Assembly: GCA_965221295.1 (NCBI GenBank) | Contig: OZ244879.1 | Span: 2,294,001 to 2,358,000 of the forward strand | DNA length: 64,000 bases | Reading direction: 5' to 3' | DNA from: Bin87 sp965221295 | GTDB taxonomy: Bacteria; Chloroflexota; Dehalococcoidia; Lucifugimonadales; UBA3495 | Shown here: piece by piece, positions 19,975 through 29,271 of the stretch | Layout of the letters: each line of letters begins with the position of its first letter | Position numbering within the stretch: the stretch's first letter is position 1 | Position numbers and translations under genes: made by a program | The notes under the pieces: model-generated | Told to the model about the DNA's origin: nothing | What the model saw: the letters and a program-made list of their open reading frames with translations, nothing else | The model's database searches: none

Positions 19975-20859
19975 ATGGACCAGGCAATCAGCGATTTTTG
20001 GGTGTCCACACGGGCGATTCTGGACGAAACGCCGGTAAACGCAACGCTGACGGAGTGCCCGGAGCGCAGCGGCCGAGAGTACGAAACCTGGAACGTGACC
20101 CTCAGTAGCTACGGCGGCCAGAGACTGCGTGGGTTCTACACCGTGCCTCGGCACGGAATTCCTTCGGGGCGGTTCCCGGCGGCGTTGGCGGTTCCGGGCT
20201 ACGGCGGCGGCAAGGAAATCCCCTACTACCTGGTAATGAACGGGTTCGCGGCGCTCACGTTGTTCCCCAGGGCGCAGGGGGAAAGCAAGGCCGAGTGGGA
20301 CCTGCCGGAGGGAACCACGAAGTTGACCTACAATGTCACCGACCGGGACACCTACTATTACCGGGCCGGCTACATGGACTGCGTGCGTGGCGTGGACTTT
20401 CTGGCCGAACGCGACGAGGTGGACGCCAACCGGATCGGGATGTGGAGTCGTAGCCAGGGCGGCGGGTTCACGTTGGCCACGGCGTCATTGGATCCACGGC
20501 TGTCCGCGGCGGTGGCGGAGGAGCCATTCATGTGCAACTATCCAGTGGCCATCGACATCGACACCCGCCCTTACAACGAGCTGTACGACTACGTTCGCAA
20601 GCATCCCGAACAGCGGCAGGAGATGCTGGACACGCTGGAATACTTTGACACGCTGACGCTGGCCGACGCGATTGCGTGTCCGACTCTGGTGAACATAGGG
20701 ATGGCCGACACCACGTGTCCGTATGACACCATCATGCCGGTGTTCAACCGGATCCGGGCCCATAAGTCGTTGCTGGTGTACCCGGACCTGCCGCACAGCC
20801 CCTGCACCGATTTCAACGTTCACGCGATGAATTGGCTGAATCGATACTTGGGGGGCTGA
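19975..20859 (+). CDS. AXE1-type esterase (acetyl xylan esterase/cephalosporin deacetylase-like)
   Basis: A 294-residue alpha/beta hydrolase. The nucleophile elbow GMWSRSQGGG places Ser160, with Asp245 in IGMADTTCP and His274 in DLPHSPCT completing a triad. The N-terminal AALAVPGYGGGKE supplies the oxyanion strand. The SQGG elbow points to AXE1 family esterases that deacetylate sugars or antibiotics. The ATG at 19975 follows GGGAGGCCGGAG. It lies between a sulfotransferase and a flavin monooxygenase on the same strand, but spacing does not prove a common pathway. Confidence 0.8.
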   Translation: MDQAISDFWVSTRAILDETPVNATLTECPERSGREYETWNVTLSSYGGQRLRGFYTVPRHGIPSGRFPAALAVPGYGGGKEIPYYLVMNGFAALTLFPRAQGESKAEWDLPEGTTKLTYNVTDRDTYYYRAGYMDCVRGVDFLAERDEVDANRIGMWSRSQGGGFTLATASLDPRLSAAVAEEPFMCNYPVAIDIDTRPYNELYDYVRKHPEQRQEMLDTLEYFDTLTLADAIACPTLVNIGMADTTCPYDTIMPVFNRIRAHKSLLVYPDLPHSPCTDFNVHAMNWLNRYLGG

Positions 20860-20927
20860 CCGGATCGCCGCGATCCAATCCACGCCATGGATTCAACCGA
20901 GCCGAGCCAACGTCAAGGAGTCGCATG

Positions 20928-22385
20928 ATGGGCGCTAGAACCGGGGCCGAGTACCTGGCCGGGTTGAGGGAGCAACGGCGGGAGATTTGGCTGGACGGCG
21001 ATCGCGTGGAGGACGTTACCGCGTTTCCCGGGTTGGCCAACGGAGCGCGCTCCATTGCCGGGCTCTACGATATGCAGTCGGATGGCGCCGCTGGCTGCGA
21101 CATGACGTATGCCTCCCCGCAAACGGGGGATCCGGTGGGCCTGTCCTTCATAATGCCAAAGTCCGCCGATGACCTGGCGCGGCGTCGTGAGATGATGTCG
21201 GCGTGGGCGCGGGCCAGCTACGGAATGATGGGCCGCACGCCGGATTTCCTCAACGTGACCATCATGTCCATGGCGGCGGCTGGCGACTTCTTCGGAGATG
21301 ACCGTCCTGAGTTCAAGCAAAACGTCGTCAACTATTACGAATACGCGCGGGAAAACGACCTGTGCATGACGCACACGTTGGTCAACCTGCAACGGAACCG
21401 GGCGCCCTCGGCGACGTCGATGGACTACAGCACGGACGTGGCGCTGCGGGTGGTCCGGGAAACGGACGCCGGGCTGGTGGTTCGCGGACCTCGAGTTCTG
21501 GCCACGTTGGGGCCGCTGTCCGACGAGATCATGGTTTACCCGACCCGGTCCTCGTTGTTGGCCCGGGATGAAGACGCCCACAAGTATGCCTTTGCCTTCG
21601 CGGTTCCCTGCGGCAGTGATGGACTGAAGTTCATCTGCCGGGAGAGCTTCGATCTGAACAAATCCCACTTCGACCACCCGTTGGGTTCCCGGTTCGAGGA
21701 AATGGACGCCATCGTGTATTTCGATGACGTGTTGGTTCCCTGGGAGCGGGTGTTCATGTACGGCGACCGGCACAAGTGCAACAACATGTCCAACGCCACG
21801 GGGCAATACGTGCACACCGGCCACCAGGTGGTTACCAAGAACGTGGCCAAGTGCGAATTTTTGGCCGGCATCGCCAGCCTGATGGTGGAGACACTGGGCA
21901 GCGGCGACATCCCGCAGGCGCAAGGGCTGCTGGCAGAACTGGTCGAGAATCTGGAGGTGACCAAGGCCTTGCTGACCCAATCGGAGGTGAATGCCGCCGT
22001 CGACGAGTGGGGGATCATGCTGCCGGACCGGGTTCCGCTGAACGTGGCCCGCAACTTGTTCATCAAGATGTACCCGCGGATGGTGGAAATTATCCAACTG
22101 CTGGGATCCAGTAGCCTGATGGCCCTGCCGTCGGAGCGGGATTTCGACAGCCCCTTGGGGGAGACTCTGGACGCCTACCTGGACACCGACACGGCCACCG
22201 CCCGCGAGCGGGTGCGGTTGTTCCGGCTGGCGTGGGATGTCTCGTGCAGCGCGTTCGGCGGACGGCAGGCGCTGTACGAACGATACTTCCAGGGAGATTG
22301 GATGAGAAACGCTGCCCTGCTGCTGGGCGTCTACGACCGCGAGCCGCTGATGCAGCAGGTACGGGAGTTCCTCGAACGCGACTGA
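20928..22385 (+). CDS. 4-hydroxyphenylacetate 3-monooxygenase (HpaB) family protein
   Basis: A 485-residue FADH2-using monooxygenase/dehydratase family protein. The N-terminus ARTGAEYLAGLREQRREIWL with GDRVEDVTAFPG is diagnostic, and FDDVLVPWERVFMYGD matches the flavin-binding core. Relatives hydroxylate phenols (HpaB) or dehydrate 4-hydroxybutyryl-CoA. No iron-sulfur cysteine pattern was noticed, which favours a monooxygenase. Two ATGs (20925, 20928) follow AAGGAG; the second has better spacing. A flavin reductase partner (HpaC) is not visible nearby. Confidence 0.88.
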   Translation: MGARTGAEYLAGLREQRREIWLDGDRVEDVTAFPGLANGARSIAGLYDMQSDGAAGCDMTYASPQTGDPVGLSFIMPKSADDLARRREMMSAWARASYGMMGRTPDFLNVTIMSMAAAGDFFGDDRPEFKQNVVNYYEYARENDLCMTHTLVNLQRNRAPSATSMDYSTDVALRVVRETDAGLVVRGPRVLATLGPLSDEIMVYPTRSSLLARDEDAHKYAFAFAVPCGSDGLKFICRESFDLNKSHFDHPLGSRFEEMDAIVYFDDVLVPWERVFMYGDRHKCNNMSNATGQYVHTGHQVVTKNVAKCEFLAGIASLMVETLGSGDIPQAQGLLAELVENLEVTKALLTQSEVNAAVDEWGIMLPDRVPLNVARNLFIKMYPRMVEIIQLLGSSSLMALPSERDFDSPLGETLDAYLDTDTATARERVRLFRLAWDVSCSAFGGRQALYERYFQGDWMRNAALLLGVYDREPLMQQVREFLERD

Positions 22386-22482
22386 CGCCGGTTCCCTACC
22401 ATCAGGAATGCTCTTGGGGGTGGGTGTGAAATCCGCCCCCAAGATTTGACCCGTGGGCCAGGTTGGATTGATCGACGATCGA

Positions 22483-22542
22483 TTGGTCGATGGTTGCTTG
22501 GTCGATGGTTGCTTGGTCGGCGGTCTTTAGGTCGATGGTTTG
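22483..22542. repeat. 15-bp tandem repeat
   Basis: Two perfect units of TTGGTCGATGGTTGC (22483-22497, 22498-22512) and two degenerate ones. It lies between the convergent HpaB-like and pstS genes. A function is not evident. Confidence 0.6.
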
Positions 22543-22556
22543 GTTGACGCTGGTGA

Positions 22557-23732
22557 TTACCGCGCCAGGCCTTCGGCTACGGCGCCTTTGAAGGCGTTGT
22601 CGCCGCCGAACACGGCGCCCGTCATGCCGGCGTTGAACTTGACCAGGGCCAGGTCATACACCTCCTGCGGGAACGGTATGTATCCCACCGACGCGGCCAG
22701 TTGCTGGCCATTTTCGCTCAGGTAGTACCGCACGAATTCCGCAATGTGCTCTTCCTGCGCGGCATCTGCCTGGACGTAGATGAACAGGGGGCGACTCAAC
22801 GGCGCGTACGACCCGTTGTTGATGGCGTCGTCAGTGGGCGCGATGCAGCCGTCGCCGCCATCGACCGGAACCGCTTTCAGCTTGTCCTGGTTCTCCACGT
22901 AATAAGCGTAGCCGAAGTAACCCAGGCTGTAGCGGTCTCCCCCGATGCCTTGCACCAGCACGTTGTCGTCCTCAGACGCCACGAAATCGCCCCGCGACAC
23001 GCCCCCGTCTCCGTTGATCACCTCCGTGAAGTAGTCGAAGGTTCCAGAGTCGACCCCGGGCGCGTACAACTTGATCTCTTCCATGGGCCAGGCCGGGTTC
23101 ACCTGGTTCCAGGTCATCACCACTCCCTCGGACTCTGGCCGCCAAATCATGTTGAGCTGTTCCACGTTCAGACAGTCAACAAAATCGTTGTCAGGGTTCA
23201 CCAAGACCGACAGGCCATCGATGGCGACCGGAAGTTCGATGTACTCGACGCCGGCGGCGGAGCAGAGGTCTATTTCCTTCTGCTTGATGGGACGTGAAGC
23301 GTTGGAGATGACGTTCTCGTTGGCGCAGAATTTCTTGAAACCGCCGCCGGTGCCCGAGATTCCAACCACGACGCGGACGTTGCCGTCGGTCAGGTCGCCG
23401 AATTCTTCAGCGACGGCCTCGGTGATTGGGAACACCGTCGAGGAACCATCAATCGGTATGTCGCCCGACAGGCCGGCGTACTTGCTGGGATCAACTGCCG
23501 TTTGCGTCGTGGTGGTTCCGGAGCCGGTGGAACCGTTGGCGCCCGTGTTGTCGGAGCTGATCGTGGAACCGTCGTTGGTCGCCGAGTTCGTGGAAACGCC
23601 GCCGGTAGCCGGCTCTTCACCGGACGGGCCACAGGCTGCTGACACCATCATCATGGCGCCAGCCGTGATTGCCGCTGCAAACAACAGGCGCATTGGCAAA
23701 CGTTTGAGACTGTCCAGATTGGGGGAACTCAT
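22557..23732 (-). CDS. pstS: PstS-like phosphate-binding lipoprotein
   Basis: A 391-residue periplasmic-type binding protein. The signal peptide ends in a lipobox, MVSAAC, followed by a Ser/Thr/Gly-rich linker to about residue 90. The phosphate-binding loop IDGSSTVFPITEAVAEEFG is characteristic of PstS, as is RPIKQKEIDLC. GGAGG lies 7 bases before the ATG. No pstC, pstA, pstB or phoU is adjacent: the next gene downstream is convergent and the one upstream is pepP after a terminator. It would have to work with a transporter encoded elsewhere. Confidence 0.88.
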   Translation of the reverse strand: MSSPNLDSLKRLPMRLLFAAAITAGAMMMVSAACGPSGEEPATGGVSTNSATNDGSTISSDNTGANGSTGSGTTTTQTAVDPSKYAGLSGDIPIDGSSTVFPITEAVAEEFGDLTDGNVRVVVGISGTGGGFKKFCANENVISNASRPIKQKEIDLCSAAGVEYIELPVAIDGLSVLVNPDNDFVDCLNVEQLNMIWRPESEGVVMTWNQVNPAWPMEEIKLYAPGVDSGTFDYFTEVINGDGGVSRGDFVASEDDNVLVQGIGGDRYSLGYFGYAYYVENQDKLKAVPVDGGDGCIAPTDDAINNGSYAPLSRPLFIYVQADAAQEEHIAEFVRYYLSENGQQLAASVGYIPFPQEVYDLALVKFNAGMTGAVFGGDNAFKGAVAEGLAR

Positions 23733-23944
23733 CGATCCTCCGGGATGTGTGGGTTTTGTACTTGGTCGGCGAGCAAGTTTGCTCAGGGAGTCTTCGCCGG
23801 CCGGTTGGCTCCGGCCACTGTGGTGACATTATTCCATAGGCATCCCTCCAATTTCGCCGGGGCGTTGAAGCGTTTTCGCTCCCGGTCGTCGGGCGCGCGC
23901 CAGGCCGTCGACCAGCCAGCCGGCCGAGTCAATGGCGCGGACAC

Positions 23945-23976
23945 AAAAAAGGAGCGAAGCGCTAAGGCTTCGCTCC
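23945..23976 (-). terminator. Rho-independent terminator upstream of pstS
   Basis: A perfect 10-bp stem (23951-23960 with 23967-23976) and 6-base loop, followed on the minus strand by six T residues (23950-23945). It should end transcripts coming from pepP before pstS. Confidence 0.85.
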
Positions 23977-23999
23977 AATGAATGGAAATAATGGCAATT

Positions 24000-24154
24000 C
24001 CCGATGCGGGGCTTGCCGCATCGGGATCGGCGGGGATTTTCGCAACTCCGTTTTGGGGCGTCGTGTCCTCCTTCGTCCCAAAGGGGCAATAAAATACGGG
24101 GAGCGAAATCCCCGTATCGATGTTTGCCGCACGACCCATAGGGTCCGATGCGGC
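24000..24154. other. Cluster of three further hairpins between pepP and pstS
   Basis: Stem 24000-24009/24016-24025 is 10 bp and perfect. Stem 24094-24102/24109-24117 is 9 bp with loop GCGAAA. A composite hairpin at 24126-24154 has an outer 6-bp and an inner 5-bp stem. With the terminator at 23951 this makes four structures in 205 bases in the pepP 3' region. No coding frame here looks convincing. Confidence 0.7.
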
Positions 24155-24190
24155 AGGCGGAGCGAGTTGGTCAACGGAAGCAGGCATGGC

Positions 24191-25519
24191 TTAGCGGGAG
24201 TCCCTGACGATGGCTTCCAGTTCCTCCGGGTTTTTCGGGATGGCTTCGGACAGAACCCGGCAGCCGTCTTCGGTGACCAGCACGTCGTCTTCGATACGAA
24301 TGCCGATGCCGCGGTAGGCGTCCGGGGTTTGCTTGGCTTGGGGTCCGAAGTAGAGGCCGGGTTCAACGGTCAGCACCATGCCGGGCCGCAGCCGCACTTG
24401 GCCCTTATCATCGCGATAGGCGCCGCAGTCGTGCACATCCAGTCCCAGCCAGTGGGAAGTGGCGTGCATGTAGTAATCTCGGTAGGAGGCATCTTGAAGG
24501 ATTTGATCCACGCCGCCTTCCATGATGCCCAAGTCCAACAATCCCTGAATCAAGGCGCGTGTCGCCACCCGGTGCACATCGTCAAACCCGATTCCTGGCT
24601 TCACCTCGGCTATGGCCTTGCGCTGTGACTCCAGGACGATATCGTAGATTTCTCGTTGCGGTGGCGTGAAAGTCCCAGACACTGGCCAAGTACGGGTTAC
24701 GTCGGCGGTGTAGTAGCCATACTCGGCGCCGGCGTCGATCAACAGAAGGTCATCGGAGCCCAAGGTCTCGTCGTTGCGGACGTAATGCAGGACGCAGGCG
24801 TTGGCGCCTCCGGCCACGATGGAAGGATACCCATTACGCGGCGAACCGAGGCGCCGGAAAGGACGCTCCAACGCCGCCTGGACTTCGTACTCGGCAAGGC
24901 CGGGCGCCGCGGTTCGCATGGCGGCTTCGAATCCGTGGGCGGTGATGTCGATGGCGCGCTGCAAGAGGGCGACTTCGTCCTCGGTCTTGAGCTGCCGCAT
25001 GGATTCGATGTGGCCGCTGGGGTCTTCGATGCGCCGGATGGGCTTGGATCCGCGTTGCGCCATGCGGCGGCGTTGCTTGATCAGCCCGGACACGATGCCA
25101 TCGACGCGCTCGTCGCTACCCAGTGCGTAGTGTACGGTGTCGTATTCCGCCAGCAGCTTGGGGAGTTGGGAGTCCAGCTGTTCCAGCGGATAGGCAGCGT
25201 TGGCGCCCAACGGCCCCACAGCGCCGATCACTCCCGCCCGGCGGCCGAGCCAGATCTCGAAAGTGGGATCATAGGGCCGCACGAATAACGTGTAAGGGGT
25301 GTGGGACTTGGGGCGAAGCACCGCAACCGCATCCGGTTCGTCGAACCCGGTGAGATACCAGAAGGACGAATCCTGTCGGTATTGGTGGTCGACGTCGTTG
25401 TTGCGCGGGGTGTCATGCCCTGCGGCGATGACGATAACGCCGTCCGCCAAAGAATCCATCAAGCGACGGCGGCGGGAACGGAATTCGTGGGGTTGCGTTG
25501 CCAAGGGGCTTACGCTCAT
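24191..25519 (-). CDS. pepP: Aminopeptidase P family (Xaa-Pro) metallopeptidase
   Basis: A 442-residue M24 metallopeptidase that removes an N-terminal residue before proline. The N-terminal domain has YRQDSSFWYLTGFDEPDAV, as in PepP. The dinuclear metal ligands are visible: the Asp pair in LIDAGAEYGYYTADVTRTWP, His in HWLGLDVHDCG, and Glu in TVEPGLYF and IRIEDDVLV. The ATG at 25519 is preferred because the fold begins soon after; the frame is open to 25618. The 3' region carries several hairpins. Confidence 0.9.
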   Translation of the reverse strand: MSVSPLATQPHEFRSRRRRLMDSLADGVIVIAAGHDTPRNNDVDHQYRQDSSFWYLTGFDEPDAVAVLRPKSHTPYTLFVRPYDPTFEIWLGRRAGVIGAVGPLGANAAYPLEQLDSQLPKLLAEYDTVHYALGSDERVDGIVSGLIKQRRRMAQRGSKPIRRIEDPSGHIESMRQLKTEDEVALLQRAIDITAHGFEAAMRTAAPGLAEYEVQAALERPFRRLGSPRNGYPSIVAGGANACVLHYVRNDETLGSDDLLLIDAGAEYGYYTADVTRTWPVSGTFTPPQREIYDIVLESQRKAIAEVKPGIGFDDVHRVATRALIQGLLDLGIMEGGVDQILQDASYRDYYMHATSHWLGLDVHDCGAYRDDKGQVRLRPGMVLTVEPGLYFGPQAKQTPDAYRGIGIRIEDDVLVTEDGCRVLSEAIPKNPEELEAIVRDSR

Positions 25520-25744
25520 TTCAATGCCGGGCCTCAACAGAGTGCAGCGCAGAAATTGACCGTATTTGATTCTACCAACGGAATCGCGGCGCTGCAACAC
25601 TGGCCTCTCGTTCACCATTCGTGGGGCAGGTCGGCGTTGGCGTCAGGGGCCGGGTAGAACTACCCAATATCTACGAGGCTTGGCATTTGCCATCCGCTGG
25701 GTGGGAACCTAAAATGCACGGCGCAACACTGGAGGGAGCGCATC

Positions 25745-26449
25745 ATGAAACTACTGGTATTGTCGGGAGGCCGGCATCCTTACGAGGAATCAACCCCCAT
25801 ATTGGAGTCATTTCTGAAGGGCGCCGGGCACGACGTAACGGTCACCGAGGACGCTTCGGCGCTGGCCGACCGTTCCGCCATGAGCGGTTACGACGCGTTG
25901 GTGTTCAACACCCGCCGGGAAAACGTGGCGGACTTCGGCGACTGGACGCTCACCGCCTCGGAAATGCAGGGGATGAAAGATTTCATCAGCGGCGGCAAGG
26001 GGTTCGTTTGCATCCACATCTCCACGTGCGTGGCGGCCGCCTGGCCCGAATACCACGACATCACCGGGGGCGGTTGGATCTCGGGGACCAGCTACCACCC
26101 GCCCTATGGCCAGTTCACGGTCAACGTCAGCGACGCCGGTCATCCGGGAGCAGCCGGGGTCGCCGACTTCTCCACCAACGATGAACTCTACATGAACCTG
26201 GCCATCCGAGACGGCAACACCGTCTTTCTGAGCGGTACTGCGGAAGACGGAACGTGGCCCTGGGGATCGGACCGCAGCCCCACCTTCATGCCCGGCGGCG
26301 TCTATCCGTTGGGTTGGACCCGGAAGTACGGCGACGGCAACGTGTTCGTGCTGTTGCTGGGCCACGATGGTCGCAGTTTCGAAACGCCCGAGTTCCAGCG
26401 GATCGTGCTGAACGGCGTGGAATGGGCCGGCGCCAAAGTCGCTGCCTGA
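25745..26449 (+). CDS. ThuA domain protein
   Basis: A 234-residue ThuA-like protein (class I glutamine amidotransferase-like fold). LLVLSGGRHPYEESTPIL, GKGFVCIHISTC and the C-terminal YGDGNVFVLLLGHD are typical. Family members have been linked to trehalose or disaccharide use, but the chemistry is not settled. A GGAGG lies 9 bases before the ATG. It is monocistronic: a divergent pepP lies upstream and a convergent luciferase-like gene downstream. Confidence 0.83.
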   Translation: MKLLVLSGGRHPYEESTPILESFLKGAGHDVTVTEDASALADRSAMSGYDALVFNTRRENVADFGDWTLTASEMQGMKDFISGGKGFVCIHISTCVAAAWPEYHDITGGGWISGTSYHPPYGQFTVNVSDAGHPGAAGVADFSTNDELYMNLAIRDGNTVFLSGTAEDGTWPWGSDRSPTFMPGGVYPLGWTRKYGDGNVFVLLLGHDGRSFETPEFQRIVLNGVEWAGAKVAA

Positions 26450-26711
26450 GTCGGCGCCTGATCAATGGGCGCAATTTTTGAGGAGAGCCGTTCATGGAGG
26501 AGCGCCATTCACGGAGGGGCGCCATTCACGCGGCGCCCCTGTTCCCCGTGGGCCAATGGGCCGCGCTCGGCGCCGCGAGCGTATGTAGCAGAGGACGGGA
26601 CTCCTCGGCGCGCCAACCGGAGCCGAGGGCGTCGGGAGGGCACGTCGAACCCGGCGCTGCGTCGAAACCCAGGCGCTGGGCGACCGGGGCCGATTAGGCG
26701 GTTATGACACC
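26450..26711. other. Intergenic stretch, no gene seen
   Basis: Between ThuA and the hairpin at 26712. GC-rich with two copies of GCGCCATTCAC; the reading frames here show no family resemblance. Confidence 0.5.
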
Positions 26712-26747
26712 CGAAAGCCCGGAGCCGTTGCCGGCTCCGGGCTTTCG
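26712..26747. terminator. Strong bidirectional hairpin between convergent genes
   Basis: A perfect 15-bp stem (26712-26726 with 26733-26747) with a 6-base loop. It lies between the convergent ThuA and luciferase-like genes and probably terminates both, although no long T-run follows. Confidence 0.7.
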
Positions 26748-26813
26748 ACAAATCGGCGCGGGCGGCCTTTGGAGACCGGCAGCAACGGGCCAGATTTCTC
26801 TCCTGGCGCGGCG

Positions 26814-27983
26814 TTACCCGACCCGTTCCGCGTAGGCTTGTTTGGCCCGATCGATCGCGCGCACGCGGCCGCCGACGAGTTCTTCCTGACGCTCCTTGGC
26901 CCACTGGTTGGAGGCTTGCGTGCTGAGTACGCTGCCCTGGAAGTGAGGCATCACGTAGCGCGCCATCAATTCGTAGCTGCGCAGCATCTTCTCCCGGGGC
27001 GCCCAGTCGATGGTTTGCACCAGGAACGCGCCGAAACCTCCGCTCTGCTCTCCCAGGCGCTCGATGGCCTCAATGCAGTCGTCCGGCGTGCCGATAATCC
27101 AGCTGCCGGTATCGGCCATGTGATCAATCACCTTGTCCAATGGCCCGTCGAACACTGCTTTGCGGCCATTGGTGCCCTCGCTGTATTCTCGCAAGTAGCG
27201 TCCGGCTCCCAGGCGAGCGTCGTTCAAGGCCTCCTGCCGCGACTCGGCCAGATGGCAGGGCAAGACCAGCCGCCAGTCGTCCCGGTTCATGGTCTGCCCG
27301 TGTTCAGCGGCAGACTCCTCGGCGATGCTCCACAACCCCTGCAGGTCGGAAGGTCCCGCCGAAGGGTCTCTGGGCACCGTGATGGTGAGCACCGAGCAGC
27401 CGTGCTTGCCAGCCAGCGTCACACCAGCGGGCGACTGCACCGAGGCGACGGCGGTGTGCATGTACGGCTTTTGGTAGGGCCGCAGTTGCAGCAAACCGTC
27501 TTTCAGGACGAACCAATCGCTCTCGTAGGTGAAGGGCTCAGTTTCGGTGAAAAGTCGCAGGATGACGCTCAGCGATTCATCCATGCGTTCGCGCTGGACT
27601 TCGTGAGGAATGCCCATCATGTAGGCGTCGCCGGGCAGCGCGCCGGGACCGACGCCGAACAGGACGCGGCCGTAGGTCATGTGGTCTAGCTGCACCATGC
27701 GGTTCGCCACCATGAGGGGATGGTGGTAGGGCAGGCTGACCACGCCGGTGCCCAGCTTGATGCGGCGCGTGCGTTGGGCGGCGGCGGCGATGAAGACCTC
27801 GGGCGAGGAGATGATCTCCCAACCGGCGCTGTGATGCTCGCCGATCCAAGCTTCGTCGAACCCCAGCTTGTCGAGCCATTCGATCAATTCGAGGTCGCGC
27901 TCCATGGCCAAAGTAGGATTTTCGCCGACGCGGTGGAACGGGCCCAGGAAGATGCCAAACTTCATCCGTTCGGGCAACGCCAT
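26814..27983 (-). CDS. LLM-class flavin-dependent monooxygenase
   Basis: A 389-residue bacterial-luciferase-like protein. MKFGIFLGPFHRVGENPTL, the GFDEAWIGEHHSAGWEI helix, IKLGTGVVSLPYHHPLMVAN and GRVLFGVGPGALPGDAYM are classic for FMN-dependent alkanal or long-chain alkane monooxygenase relatives. GGAGGAGG precedes the ATG. It has its own promoter at 28085-28113 and ends at the hairpin 26712-26747, so it is probably monocistronic. A flavin reductase is not adjacent. The substrate is unknown. Confidence 0.9.
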   Translation of the reverse strand: MALPERMKFGIFLGPFHRVGENPTLAMERDLELIEWLDKLGFDEAWIGEHHSAGWEIISSPEVFIAAAAQRTRRIKLGTGVVSLPYHHPLMVANRMVQLDHMTYGRVLFGVGPGALPGDAYMMGIPHEVQRERMDESLSVILRLFTETEPFTYESDWFVLKDGLLQLRPYQKPYMHTAVASVQSPAGVTLAGKHGCSVLTITVPRDPSAGPSDLQGLWSIAEESAAEHGQTMNRDDWRLVLPCHLAESRQEALNDARLGAGRYLREYSEGTNGRKAVFDGPLDKVIDHMADTGSWIIGTPDDCIEAIERLGEQSGGFGAFLVQTIDWAPREKMLRSYELMARYVMPHFQGSVLSTQASNQWAKERQEELVGGRVRAIDRAKQAYAERVG

Positions 27984-28084
27984 ATCAGAACCTCCTCCAG
28001 TTTGAAACTATCTTGGAGCGAGCTCCCCCGGTCGGAATTGACGAGGTCGGTCCCGTGGATGGATGGGCGCCCCTTACCGTCGCC

Positions 28085-28113
28085 ATTCTGCGCCCGTCAA
28101 AAAGTCCTGTCAA
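28085..28113 (-). promoter_or_regulatory. Promoter of the luciferase-like gene
   Basis: On the minus strand a perfect TTGACA (28113-28108), a 17-base spacer and CAGAAT (28090-28085, 4 of 6). The leader to the start codon at 27983 is about 95 bases. Confidence 0.6.
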
Positions 28114-28335
28114 TCAACCACGCCCTGAGGCGCGCTAACCTTCCAACCGGCGTCGCCAGGAGCGTTGCCCGGCCGTATCGGCGATGGTCGATGGCGGTAA
28201 ACAGTGGTCACGCCCAACATGGCGGGCCACCCAGTCTCGCGAGACGCCACGAGGGCAGTGGGTTTTGGGGAGCTTCGCTTCCGGTTGGGCAGTTCTATCG
28301 GCAAACTGGGCAGGCGTGAGACCGACGCCCTTGCG
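28114..28335. other. Intergenic stretch, no gene seen
   Basis: Lies between the promoter of the luciferase-like gene and the end of the thioredoxin-fold lipoprotein gene. No RNA or coding signal was recognised. Confidence 0.5.
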
Positions 28336-29271
28336 CTAAGAGCCGACAACCTCCAGCAGCGCCGATTCCAGTTCGGCCAAAGTGGCGTAACCCTCAAAAC
28401 GCTGGTAAATCGTGCCGTCTGCGTTCAGCACGAACACCCAGGACTCGTTGGTCCATCCCGGAATTTCGGTGAATCCCCATTCGGTCGCGGCGGAAACCAG
28501 GCGAGCGACACTCAAATCGCCTTGAATTTCGGCGGGGTTATCGTAAAGCTCAACGTGTATGTAGTTGGCCGACTGGGGATGGGCCGCTCGCAGTTCCGCC
28601 ACCGTGTCCACCTGCGGGCCGCAGGTGGGACTGGTGCAGAAGGCCGGGGTTGCGAACACGATCACGCTCGGCTTCCCTGACGCGATGGCGTCCGCAACCG
28701 ACACCTGGTACAGGCCAGCGTCGGGCTGGTAGGCGGTGGTTATGTCTCCCAACTCCAGGGTCCCGTCCAGCGTTTTGGTGCGGCTGGCCGGTGGAGTGTC
28801 TCCCAGCGACGGCGCCGGCGAGTCTTGGACCACGGTGACGGGTATACGCGCCTCGCCAGCAACCGCGCCGCCGATTGGAGTCGCAGTCAACAGGTATTCG
28901 CCCGGTTCAGCAAAGAGTATCTCAGCGCTGTATGAACCGCGCACGCCATAGGGCCACTCGTTGTAGGCCGCCACGATTTCCACGGGCGGCGTTGAACCCT
29001 GCTGATGCGTCGCCACGATCCGCGCTTGGGGCGCGTTGACCAGGGCCTTCTGCGTGGACAACAGGAACGCGACCCGCTGCCGGCCGACCTCCAGGACTTT
29101 GGTGGCCAGGTGCGGCTGAATGGCGTCCTGACTGTAGTCAACCGTCGGCACCACCACGGCCGGTGGCGGCGTCGGCGCCGGTCCTGAGACGGCGCAGGCC
29201 AGCGACGCCGCAGTGGCCAGGACCGCTGCGGCCAGGACGCTGAATGTGGTCACCAACCAACGCGGCATCAT
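28336..29271 (-). CDS. Thioredoxin-fold lipoprotein
   Basis: A 311-residue exported protein. The N-terminal helix ends in a lipobox (SLAC, Cys26), followed by a Pro-rich linker, a beta-sandwich-like region (about 60-150) and a C-terminal thioredoxin-like domain. That domain begins GKPSVIVFATPAFC and carries C-T-S-P-T-C in place of the usual CxxC. The CxxxxC spacing and the final WVFVLNADGTIYQRFEG strand suggest a Sco/peroxiredoxin-like thioredoxin fold with an uncertain reaction. Its ATG overlaps the stop of the TlpA-like gene in ATGA, so the two are translationally coupled and probably act together on the outer face of the membrane. Confidence 0.7.
   Translation of the reverse strand: MMPRWLVTTFSVLAAAVLATAASLACAVSGPAPTPPPAVVVPTVDYSQDAIQPHLATKVLEVGRQRVAFLLSTQKALVNAPQARIVATHQQGSTPPVEIVAAYNEWPYGVRGSYSAEILFAEPGEYLLTATPIGGAVAGEARIPVTVVQDSPAPSLGDTPPASRTKTLDGTLELGDITTAYQPDAGLYQVSVADAIASGKPSVIVFATPAFCTSPTCGPQVDTVAELRAAHPQSANYIHVELYDNPAEIQGDLSVARLVSAATEWGFTEIPGWTNESWVFVLNADGTIYQRFEGYATLAELESALLEVVGS

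Noticed and set aside
23783..24187. Open frame starting just after pepP on the same strand
   Set aside because: It runs through four hairpins including a rho-independent terminator and has no family resemblance.
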